64,000 nucleotides of DNA from Luteibaculum oceani (GTDB lineage: Bacteria > Bacteroidota > Bacteroidia > Flavobacteriales_D > Luteibaculaceae). The notes beneath the pieces were generated by a model. That model was not told the DNA's origin, ran no database searches, and saw only the letters and a list, made by a program, of their open reading frames with translations. Positions within the stretch are counted from its first letter, which is position 1; every line of letters begins with the position of its first letter. Below, one piece after another: positions 40,898-48,698 of this stretch. The stretch lies in contig NZ_VORB01000001.1 of assembly GCF_007995015.1 (NCBI RefSeq), positions 62,001 to 126,000 on the forward strand. The letters run 5' to 3'. The position numbers and the translations under genes were made by a program.

Positions 40898-43575
40898 TTA
40901 GACTCTCTTCGCAAGAGTATTTTTTTGGATATAATTTGCTCGCCAGCAAATACCGTGAAATAATACATTCCATCATCTAAGGCAGATAAGTCTACCGTTC
41001 CCTTTACGTCTAGAATAAAGGACTCTTTCATTAATTGTCCTTTACTATCTCGGATCTCGTATTTATCTACAAATACATCGGATTCAAATCTAAATACACC
41101 CTCGTTTGGGTTTGGACCTAGCGCTACAATCTCAGCCTCTAAATCTACCAATGGAGGCTCAACCGGAGGTTCTACCGGAGGCTCAGGTGGTTGAGGTGGT
41201 TCTGGGGGCTCTGGCGGCTCTCCACCCGTAATAGTATCTACAATATTTACATAAACCGAAACCTCCCTACTTGGTAAACCTTCACCCAAAGCAAAGTAGG
41301 TAAACTGGTCATTGCCTTTTATAGAATCCTCAGGTATATACACAAATGACCCATCAGGGTTTAGGCTAACACTTCCCCTTGCAGGTTGCGTACCCAGTTG
41401 AGCCCTTAGCACTTTACCATCGAGTTGAAAATCATTGGAAAGCACCCCTTTACTAGCATCTACGGTGGTAGTTTTATTTGCCTCGAATTGATAATAATCG
41501 CATCGACCAATGGTTGGATTTGATACCATCGTAATTAAGCTATCCTTAACTAGAAAATATGCCTCCTTAAACTGCTCTTGGTATGGAAAAGTAGTGGTAA
41601 TCCATTTTTGCCAAGAATATCTATTCGTAGTTTCCAACTTTTGATTTTCGTAGAAAAAAGTGAAGGCAACACCATCGGAAACGGCTGTTTCTTTCACAAA
41701 TCGTGTTGCAGTATCATCGTGTAATACTTCCATCTGACTTGGATCGGTGAAATTAATCATAGTCCAAGGCAGTCTAATTTCTACCTCAGTATTATTATTG
41801 GCATAAGAGATAGAATTTAGGATTTCACCTGGCTGATTGATTTTTAACTCTCCAATTTTCTGTATTGCATTGACATCTAATTCATCGTTATGCCACTGCA
41901 TCAAGACCCATTCTGCGCCATTGGAAACAATAGACCGGTAGAGTTGTCCTGGCTTATAAATTTCTTCTTTATCTATTCCGAAGAAAATACCATCGATATC
42001 GTAGGCTTTTGTAACGTATAGGTTTGCCGAGGTTGAGGTTAGCTCCAAGGCAAATTCCATTCGGTTGCTACTGCTCACCCCATTGGGCAAAATGCTTTCC
42101 CCTATTGCATTATCGTAAGTATCTATACCTACCCAAAGGGTATCACCTGCTTCAATGGGATCATTGAGCAATAATTTTGTGTGGAAATAAGCATAACTAG
42201 CAGCATTTTCAACTGATACTATAGGCGCTGTTACCCCAAAAAATTGTGTGGACTGAAAACTGATATTAGCTTGAACATATTCTTTAAGACCAAAATTCTG
42301 TTCTGCAGCCATGAGATTGTGCCATCTTTGTCGGCTATAGACGTTAAAATCAACCTCATCGGTTATCCAAGTCCTTTTAAACCATTCATCTATCCAAGCA
42401 AAATAACACCCTCCAGCAATATTGGCCTGCTGATAATTTCGAAACATTCGAATAGCATTATTTCCCACTTGATTAGATGAGTTTCCTCCGTGGTTCATAT
42501 TACTTCTCGAATCACTTGCACTAGCCCAGGAGGTTGGGGTACCAAACTCCGCAATTAATAGGGGCATACCTTTGTGAAACGCCGCCATATCTTCTATGTA
42601 GGCCAAATATGGATTTTCACCAAGGTGATCTTGCCTACCTTGATATTTAGGATCTTCATCAATAAAAGGTGGATAGTATGGATAGGCGTGGAAGGAGGCA
42701 AAAATTCCTCCTGGAGCGCGACTGTGATCTATTCTGGTTAAATCAAAAAAAGCAGTATCCTCCACTAAATAGGTTCTACCCGGAAACAATGGGTGATCGA
42801 TGGGGTCTAATGTTGGCCAACTTGAAAAACTAATAGGTCTTGCGGTTCCATAGTTATTCATTTCGTGTTTTAGCACGTTATCCATTCGCTGGGCCAACCA
42901 TGTAGTGGCTGGCTGTGCACTATCCACCGATAAAAATTGTCCAACAAAAGATGTGTTTGTAGGATGGCGCAAATTGGCATTAACCACTTCTTCCCAATAC
43001 ACTTCTCTACCGATAATGTAGCCTATTACCCATTGGGAAATATCAGTAGTATATTCACCGCATCCCTTACCAATTCTTGGACAAGGTACATTAGCATTTC
43101 CGTGCACCGCGTCTACAGCAATGCGGCCATTAACATCAAAGGTATCTGTTAAGGTGTATAAATCGAGATCGTATCCCTCTAACTCTTCCTCTAGCCATAT
43201 TCCAACAAAAACAAAAAGCGGATTATTCTTATTGGCAGTGTTAAAGGAGTCTAGGGCGTGGTAAAATCTTGGGTAGTGCAGCGTATAAATTCTGATGGCA
43301 TTAAACCCCGCATCCTTGATTTCCGTAAACCAGCGATAATAATCTTCTGTGGTTGCCGCTAATTCTCCCGGACTCGTTCCCGGGACAGAGATACCCAAGT
43401 TCATTCCCTTCACAAAAAATTGCTCGTAAGATTCCCCGTTCCAAATTTTGAAGTGCGTTGAATCGGTGGTAAAAGGCAAAGTATCTACAACAGGGCAGAT
43501 AGTATCCTGTGCCTTGAGCGAGAAATTAATTAAAGAAAAGCCAAAAAGAAAAAGAAGGAATAAGAGTTTGCGCAT
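40894..43575 (-). CDS. Secreted glycosidase-like TIM-barrel protein with T9SS sorting domain
   Basis: 893 residues. Signal peptide MRKLLFLLFLFGFSLINFSLKA. Residues ~45-400 look like a TIM-barrel hydrolase of the GH2/GH5 type (FNAIRIYTLHYPRFYHALD, FVGIWLEEELEG, and LLIAEFGTP with Glu343 as the likely nucleophile); the acid/base is uncertain, with GREVYWEEV in the usual N-E position. A jelly-roll-like region and a cadherin-like domain (GSVSLNPDGSFVYIPEDSIKGNDQFTYFAL) follow. A Pro/Glu-rich linker (GEPPEPPEPPQPPEPPVEPP) leads to the T9SS C-terminal domain ending SKKILLRRESN. Substrate unknown. Confidence 0.82.
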   Translation of the reverse strand: MRKLLFLLFLFGFSLINFSLKAQDTICPVVDTLPFTTDSTHFKIWNGESYEQFFVKGMNLGISVPGTSPGELAATTEDYYRWFTEIKDAGFNAIRIYTLHYPRFYHALDSFNTANKNNPLFVFVGIWLEEELEGYDLDLYTLTDTFDVNGRIAVDAVHGNANVPCPRIGKGCGEYTTDISQWVIGYIIGREVYWEEVVNANLRHPTNTSFVGQFLSVDSAQPATTWLAQRMDNVLKHEMNNYGTARPISFSSWPTLDPIDHPLFPGRTYLVEDTAFFDLTRIDHSRAPGGIFASFHAYPYYPPFIDEDPKYQGRQDHLGENPYLAYIEDMAAFHKGMPLLIAEFGTPTSWASASDSRSNMNHGGNSSNQVGNNAIRMFRNYQQANIAGGCYFAWIDEWFKRTWITDEVDFNVYSRQRWHNLMAAEQNFGLKEYVQANISFQSTQFFGVTAPIVSVENAASYAYFHTKLLLNDPIEAGDTLWVGIDTYDNAIGESILPNGVSSSNRMEFALELTSTSANLYVTKAYDIDGIFFGIDKEEIYKPGQLYRSIVSNGAEWVLMQWHNDELDVNAIQKIGELKINQPGEILNSISYANNNTEVEIRLPWTMINFTDPSQMEVLHDDTATRFVKETAVSDGVAFTFFYENQKLETTNRYSWQKWITTTFPYQEQFKEAYFLVKDSLITMVSNPTIGRCDYYQFEANKTTTVDASKGVLSNDFQLDGKVLRAQLGTQPARGSVSLNPDGSFVYIPEDSIKGNDQFTYFALGEGLPSREVSVYVNIVDTITGGEPPEPPEPPQPPEPPVEPPVEPPLVDLEAEIVALGPNPNEGVFRFESDVFVDKYEIRDSKGQLMKESFILDVKGTVDLSALDDGMYYFTVFAGEQIISKKILLRRESN

Positions 43576-43672
43576 ATGTGGGGATTGACTTTATGCAAAT
43601 CAAATAAACCAATACGCAATTTCCTATGTAAATACTTAGAAGTAAAGGGCTTATATACTGATTTTACTCAGT

Positions 43673-44512
43673 TTATCTCTTTAAAAATGGAGTTACCGCG
43701 GTGTAATTCTCGCTAAATACTCGAACATAATATTGTCCCGAAGCTAGGTCACCCACACTTAAAGCCAGTTTACCACCGTTAGATTCTCTTTTTTCGTAGA
43801 ATGCTCTTACCACACCGCCTGCATCGATAATATACACCCCGTAGGTTTCATTCATTCCCTCCGGAAAATCTAGGTTGATTCTGTTGGTTGCTGGGTTAGG
43901 ATAAACAGAGAGATTTAAGTTTCTTTTCTCTCTTTTCTTAACAGAGGTAGAAACTGGATCAACTTTCTTTTGGCTTACATACACGTTATCGCCTGAGTTA
44001 CCATTTGCACCATCCGCAGCCATTAGTGCAGCATAAAATGTTATGGCTCCGGCACTTACCTCAGGTGCTTTCCATTGCATTTCCCAAGTTTTAGTTCCCG
44101 ACCCAACTCTTCCGGACGAGGTGTGGGTTACTACTTTATTAGAATTGGTTAGGCGCGTTTGGTCTGGCGCAGTTAAAATCCACTCTCCTATTTTAACATT
44201 ATTATCCGTTTCTGCCGTTAGCTCAAATCCAAATCGGTTCCTATTAGATTCTTGAATGGTTGCCGAAATGTTGTAAATCTCACCTGGAATATATCCAGAC
44301 GCAGGTATATCAGACGTGATTGCATTCTCAATTGAACTTGCATTTGGCCCGCTATGACAAGTTCGGCAGGTTTGACCATCTCCTATAGAACCAGAGTACC
44401 CCCCTGGTGAACCAGAAGACCTAGCATGTATATCGTTTTGAGATAACTGTACAATGAGAGTGGCAATTGCTAGAACAAATACTGCCAAGAAAAGCTTTTT
44501 GAATAATCGCAT
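43673..44512 (-). CDS. Secreted Reelin-like (choice-of-anchor V) protein with CxxCH and T9SS domain
   Basis: 279 residues. Signal peptide near residues 5-25 (KKLFLAVFVLAIATLIVQL). A CxxCH haem-c attachment motif is at Cys49-Cys52-His53 (GDGQTCRTCHSGPNASS). A beta-sandwich domain follows (YIPGEIYNISATIQESNRNRFGFELTAE), resembling the Reelin/choice-of-anchor-V families. The last ~80 residues (NLSVYPNPATNRINLDFPEG...AVTPFLKR) are a T9SS type A sorting domain. The ATG lies 1 nt after the hemD stop, so it appears to be the fourth gene of the hemA-hemC-hemD unit. Haem attachment is inferred from the motif. Confidence 0.82.
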   Translation of the reverse strand: MRLFKKLFLAVFVLAIATLIVQLSQNDIHARSSGSPGGYSGSIGDGQTCRTCHSGPNASSIENAITSDIPASGYIPGEIYNISATIQESNRNRFGFELTAETDNNVKIGEWILTAPDQTRLTNSNKVVTHTSSGRVGSGTKTWEMQWKAPEVSAGAITFYAALMAADGANGNSGDNVYVSQKKVDPVSTSVKKREKRNLNLSVYPNPATNRINLDFPEGMNETYGVYIIDAGGVVRAFYEKRESNGGKLALSVGDLASGQYYVRVFSENYTAVTPFLKR

Positions 44513-44513
44513 A

Positions 44514-45128
44514 TCAAGGTTGTAAGGAGCGCGAAAATAACTTTATCATCGCATCTTCACTGAAATCTTCCTGTAAAATAGATTTTATCCCCTTTTCTGA
44601 AAGCATTTTTTCGGTGGATTTACCAACAACCCCGATTTGAGAATCCTTGGGTAATTGATTTTGTTTTAAAAATGCATCAATCTGTGTGGGACTTGTGAAA
44701 TGATAATAAGTATACCCATCATTTTCTTTGATTTCCAATGAGTTATTTTTATAAAAAACCCACTTTTCAACATTGATTTGATCTAAACCCATATATACTT
44801 TATCCAGACTCTTATTACCAGATAGTATAATTACCTTCTCATTTTCTCCAACGCAATCCTTAAACTGCTGGGCAATTAACTCTGTAGAATTCCCACTCCC
44901 AACAAAAGTTGTAGTTAATCCAATTTTCGATAGTGCTTTGTCTGTTCCATCACTTAACGCGGCTATTTTCCCTAGTTTCAATCGGGATTTAATTCTTTTG
45001 GAAGAACCTATAAGGGATGCAGCCCTGGGACTTTGCACAAAATACCACTCGGCGTCTGGAATCCTTTCATTGGTTAGCTGTAAATAGATGTAGGACTTTA
45101 AAAATAAGTCCATACCCAATTTAGCCAA
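44514..45128 (-). CDS. hemD: Uroporphyrinogen-III synthase in the hem operon (start unresolved)
   Basis: 204 residues from the TTG at 45128, which is only the first standard start codon in the frame. Conserved HemD sequence begins further upstream at VISTFLIQDKFSVKARLAKLG (from 45176), matching the family's N-terminal strand, but no ATG, GTG or TTG precedes it: the frame reads AAA AAA AAA GTA ATC after a stop. The rest is a normal HemD: EWYFVQSPRAASLIG, AALSDGTDKAL, YYHFTSPTQIDAFL and GVVGKSTEKML. The gene probably begins as a -1 frameshift from hemC, or at a non-canonical start, or the A10 run is miscounted. Transcribed with hemA and hemC. Confidence 0.85.
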   Translation of the reverse strand: MAKLGMDLFLKSYIYLQLTNERIPDAEWYFVQSPRAASLIGSSKRIKSRLKLGKIAALSDGTDKALSKIGLTTTFVGSGNSTELIAQQFKDCVGENEKVIILSGNKSLDKVYMGLDQINVEKWVFYKNNSLEIKENDGYTYYHFTSPTQIDAFLKQNQLPKDSQIGVVGKSTEKMLSEKGIKSILQEDFSEDAMIKLFSRSLQP

Positions 45129-45172
45129 ACGTGCTTTTACGGAGAATTTATCCTGGATGAGAAAAGTGCTGA

Positions 45173-45190
45173 TTACTTTTTTTTTTCAGG
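45173..45190 (-). other. A10 run at the hemC stop, possible slippage or -1 frameshift site
   Basis: The minus strand reads CCTG, then ten A, then GTAATC. In frame 0 this is Pro-Glu-Lys-Lys-Lys-stop (hemC end). Shifting back one base (the A-AAA-AAG type of slippery site), or adding one A to the mRNA, gives an uninterrupted HemC-HemD frame continuing VISTFLIQDK. See findings. Confidence 0.5.
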
Positions 45191-46084
45191 CTGCTTTATC
45201 CATAGTAAAGCCTCCTCATGCAAACGGGCAAAATCCTTTCCGTGAAGCAGGGTATGATCTGCCGTACCAGATGTGCTTGGCGCATAGGCTAACCAAAAAT
45301 CAGCAACTCCATCATCCTTAATAAGGACATGAGCACCCAAAGGCACCTGACACCCTCCTGATAAGGCCTTTAAAACACCCCGCTCCAGATTAATTATTGC
45401 TCTGGATTGCTCGTTATCCAACACTTCTTGCACAACCCTTACCACGGGGTCTTCCTCTCTACATTGAATACCCAAAAAGCCCTGTGCTGGCGCTGGTACA
45501 AATATTTCTGGTTTTAACTCTACCGCTACAAGATCAGATACATCCAAATTAAGTCTTTCAACTCCCGCTGCTGCTATCAATATTGCATCGTATTCCCCAT
45601 TTCTCAACTTATTTATGCGAGTGGGTACATTTCCACGAAGCATTTTAATTTGATCAGGCGCTATATATCTGTGTAATTGGGCGATTCTACGAGCAGCCGA
45701 GGTACCCACAATAGCTCCAGGCTTTAAATTTAGATTGGCAGTGGGATTGTAGGCCTCTTTTCTTATTAAAAGTAAATCATGCGGATTCGCTCTTTCGCTT
45801 ACCGCGGCAATCGTTAATCCTGGAGGATTGGTTGTTTCCAAATCCTTGTGCGAATGCACCGCTAGATCGATTTCATTTCTAAGTAAGGCCTCCTCAATTT
45901 CTTTGGTAAAAAATCCTTTTCCTTCCATTTTATCGAAGGGTAGGTCTTGAATTTTATCCCCCTGAGTTTTAATGATTTTAATTTCACAGGGGTGCCCAGC
46001 GTTTTCCAATTTCGACTTTACAAAATTAGCTTGCCACAGGGCGAGGTCACTTCCTCTAGATCCTATTATTATTTTTTTACTCAA
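45173..46084 (-). CDS. hemC: Porphobilinogen deaminase (hydroxymethylbilane synthase)
   Basis: 303 residues. Polymerises four porphobilinogen units into hydroxymethylbilane. The dipyrromethane cofactor attaches at Cys245 in LSGGCQVPLG; GSRGSDLALWQA, HSHKDLETTNPPGL and GTSAARRIAQLHRY are the substrate- and cofactor-binding motifs. The ATG is 12 nt after hemA. The gene ends in a run of ten A residues (GAA AAA AAA AAG TAA), which is a potential slippery site into hemD. Confidence 0.96.
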   Translation of the reverse strand: MSKKIIIGSRGSDLALWQANFVKSKLENAGHPCEIKIIKTQGDKIQDLPFDKMEGKGFFTKEIEEALLRNEIDLAVHSHKDLETTNPPGLTIAAVSERANPHDLLLIRKEAYNPTANLNLKPGAIVGTSAARRIAQLHRYIAPDQIKMLRGNVPTRINKLRNGEYDAILIAAAGVERLNLDVSDLVAVELKPEIFVPAPAQGFLGIQCREEDPVVRVVQEVLDNEQSRAIINLERGVLKALSGGCQVPLGAHVLIKDDGVADFWLAYAPSTSGTADHTLLHGKDFARLHEEALLWIKQPEKKK

Positions 46085-46095
46085 AAGAATATGTT

Positions 46096-47334
46096 TTAAT
46101 CGAGCAGTACCGATTTGGTTATTTTGTATGGAATTCCCACGTATTTTTTCTCGAGGTAATCGAGCATTTTTTCTACCGTTTTTCGGGATAATTCATCCAT
46201 TTGCTCCAATTCGGTTGCAAATATTTCCTTTTCTGCTCTATCTCTAAATTTTCTCATTTCAGCAGGAATCCCTTGAAGGGCCAATTCCAGCTGACGGTTT
46301 CTTATCACCTTATCCCAGTTATCAAGTGATTCAGCAATTATCTTAGAACAAGCTCTTACGGCTTGATGTCTTGCAGCTAAATTGCTTTTTGAAATAGGCT
46401 GCAAACGCGCCATAGAAATCAAATTAGCTCCTATATCATCGGCTACCGTTGGATCTACATCGGCTGGTAACCCGAGGTCTATTACAACTTTTGGCAAAGT
46501 ATTATTTCCTTCCCTCCAAGCATCAACGATGGTGTGATTGATTATAGCCTGCTCAGCACCAGTACAGGCAACCAGGATGTCTACATCCCCTTGGTGCTCT
46601 GAAAGGAATTTCAATTCCCTTGCGGATCCGTCTACCATAGCAGCAAGCTCTTCACCACTTTCCAAGGTTCGGTTATATATGGTATAACTAAATCCTGGAT
46701 GATGCTTTTTTAGAAAGCGCAGGAAATTGGTGTTAGTTTGACCCGATCCTACCACCACTACCTTGGCGTCTTTGGGATGCGTAAGCTCTTGAAACTCTTT
46801 AAACGCAATGGAAACCACTGATACAGGTTTGGTAGCGATATCGGTTTCAGAAAATATACGTTTGGCAGTTAAAACCACTTCGTTCGCCAACAATTTTATA
46901 CTCTCGCCTACCAAGTTATTTTTCTCCGCAAACTCAAAAGCAGACCTAAATTGAGTAATAATTTCGCGTTCTCCAACCACCATGGACTCCATAGAAGCCG
47001 CTACTTTCATAGCATGCTCAACAGCTACCTTATCTTGGTAGGGTTGAAATTCTTTAAGCAAGTCTATAGCAACATTGGGGTAAACACGGGCCAAAAATGC
47101 CGGATAGTTGAAGTCGGAGGGAATTCCAGACAATATCCACTCCACCCTATTACAGGTAGAAAGAAACATTAACTCCTGGATATTAAACTTCCGCTTAATT
47201 TCCTGAAGCTTCTCTGCCTGTATGTCTGGACTTATGTGGAATTTACCCACCTCCTCAACACACAGTTCTTTATGTGATATGGCAAGAATTAAAAGGTTCT
47301 TCACGGCTAATCGGCTGCAAATTTCTGAATACAT
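46096..47334 (-). CDS. hemA: Glutamyl-tRNA reductase
   Basis: 412 residues. Reduces glutamyl-tRNA to glutamate-1-semialdehyde, the first committed step of the C5 haem pathway. The catalytic Cys61 sits in LSTCNRVEWIL, and the NADPH-binding region VVVVGSGQTNTNFLRFL and the C-terminal dimerisation helix are visible. It is the first gene of hemA-hemC-hemD and is divergent from the Nramp-like gene. The 76-bp gap between start codons has no exact TAnnTTTG box on either strand. Confidence 0.95.
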   Translation of the reverse strand: MYSEICSRLAVKNLLILAISHKELCVEEVGKFHISPDIQAEKLQEIKRKFNIQELMFLSTCNRVEWILSGIPSDFNYPAFLARVYPNVAIDLLKEFQPYQDKVAVEHAMKVAASMESMVVGEREIITQFRSAFEFAEKNNLVGESIKLLANEVVLTAKRIFSETDIATKPVSVVSIAFKEFQELTHPKDAKVVVVGSGQTNTNFLRFLKKHHPGFSYTIYNRTLESGEELAAMVDGSARELKFLSEHQGDVDILVACTGAEQAIINHTIVDAWREGNNTLPKVVIDLGLPADVDPTVADDIGANLISMARLQPISKSNLAARHQAVRACSKIIAESLDNWDKVIRNRQLELALQGIPAEMRKFRDRAEKEIFATELEQMDELSRKTVEKMLDYLEKKYVGIPYKITKSVLLD

Positions 47335-47410
47335 TCGCTGTGTTGTGTCAGATTTTTGTCTTGATTTTTAATACAGAATTAATCTAAATAAACCAGCGGT
47401 TAAGCGTTTG

Positions 47411-48601
47411 ATGAGCAGCTTATTCAAAAATTTAGGGCCCGGATTACTATACGCAGGAGCGGCCATTGGAGTTTCCCATTTGGTACAAAGTACTCGGGCG
47501 GGGGCAAATTATGGTTTGGTACTCATAATTGCTGTTGTCCTTATTCACATTCTTAAGTATGGATTCTTTAGAGCAGGAGCGTTAATCCCCTTAAAATCGG
47601 GCAAAGACTTAGTTGCCGCCTATTCAAATCATTCCAAATGGGCGTTAGCAATTTTTGCCATCATCACATTTGGAACCATGCATATTGTTATTGCGGCCAT
47701 TTGCATTGTTACAGCTGGATTAGTTGCTAATTTATTCGGCCTAGAAAACACCAACTGGGTAAACCCTATTCTGCTCGTACTTGCAGGTATTCTGGTGGCC
47801 TCTTCGAACACCAAAAAGCTCTCCGATTATCTAAAATGGGTAGTACTTTTGCTAGGGATCGCTACCCTGATATGCTTTTTTCTAAAACTTGATAAGCTGG
47901 CCGATCTCCTACCCACGTTTTCTCTTAGTCAGTTCAATTTCTCGCACCATCAAGATTTAGCCTTTTTAATTGCCTTTCTTGGCTGGATGCCTGCTCCAAT
48001 GGACATTACCTTGTGGCAGTCGATATGGATTACTCGATCAAACGATGAAAAATCAGAAAGGCAGCAATTTCAAGATTTCAATATTGGATATTGGGGAACA
48101 GCTATAATGGCCGTATTATTTATTGCGCTTGGAGCTGCCACTTTATTCCAAACAAATGTTGAATTACCAACAAGTGCTGTAGGGTTTACAGCAGCATTTT
48201 TGAAAATGTACGCGTCTACTTTAGGCAGCTGGAGTTACCCCATTATTGCATTCGCGGCAGTAGCAACTATGGTTAGCACCCTTATAACTTGTTTAGACGC
48301 ATATCCTACAAGTGCCGAACGTAGTTTACAAGAATTCCAGGCCCCGCAATGGCTCACCAATAAAAAGCTTTGGGTGGTTTTTAATGCGTTGGGAGCATGG
48401 TTTGTACTTTTTTCATTTGGAGACTCATTAAAAAGTCTGGTAGATTTTGCAACGACCCTATCTTTCCTCCTCGCCCCCTTTCTTGCCTACTACAATCTCA
48501 AAATACTTACCCAATACGATAATCGCACTTGGATTAAGGTAGTTTCCTACCTTGGATTGTTGGTTTTATTACTCCTCGCCAGTTATTCAATCTGGACCTA
48601 A
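47411..48601 (+). CDS. Divergent Nramp-family transporter
   Basis: 396 residues from the ATG at 47411 (MSSLFKNLGPGLLYAGAAIG); a TTG at 47408 precedes it. About eleven membrane helices with Nramp-like topology. The TM1 motif that is normally DPGN reads GVSH in GAAIGVSHLVQSTRAGA, and the TM6 metal-binding MPH motif reads MPAPMD in FLGWMPAPMDITLWQ. These replacements of metal ligands place it in a non-classical branch, so the transported ion is not predictable. It stands alone, divergent from hemA. Confidence 0.78.
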   Translation: MSSLFKNLGPGLLYAGAAIGVSHLVQSTRAGANYGLVLIIAVVLIHILKYGFFRAGALIPLKSGKDLVAAYSNHSKWALAIFAIITFGTMHIVIAAICIVTAGLVANLFGLENTNWVNPILLVLAGILVASSNTKKLSDYLKWVVLLLGIATLICFFLKLDKLADLLPTFSLSQFNFSHHQDLAFLIAFLGWMPAPMDITLWQSIWITRSNDEKSERQQFQDFNIGYWGTAIMAVLFIALGAATLFQTNVELPTSAVGFTAAFLKMYASTLGSWSYPIIAFAAVATMVSTLITCLDAYPTSAERSLQEFQAPQWLTNKKLWVVFNALGAWFVLFSFGDSLKSLVDFATTLSFLLAPFLAYYNLKILTQYDNRTWIKVVSYLGLLVLLLLASYSIWT

Positions 48602-48663
48602 AAGCCCCTTTGTGTTTACAATCTTAGCATAAAGCTAAACTTCCAAGTTCTAAATTAGGACAA

Positions 48664-48671
48664 TACATTTG
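48664..48671 (+). promoter_or_regulatory. Putative promoter of the M13 peptidase gene (TACATTTG)
   Basis: TACATTTGGCGCG: an exact TAnnTTTG box ending 27 nt before the ATG at 48699. It rules out an in-frame TTG at 48669, which overlaps the box. Confidence 0.55.
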
Positions 48672-48698
48672 GCGCGATTAATCGTCAAATCCTTTTCG

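Noticed and set aside
41160-41225. Short GGTTCTACCGGAGG-type direct repeats
   Set aside because: They encode the Pro/Glu-rich linker of the glycosidase-like protein and are explained by its amino-acid composition.
48669-48698. TTG start for the M13 peptidase
   Set aside because: The TTG overlaps the -7 box TACATTTG; the ATG at 48699 begins a textbook lipoprotein signal.
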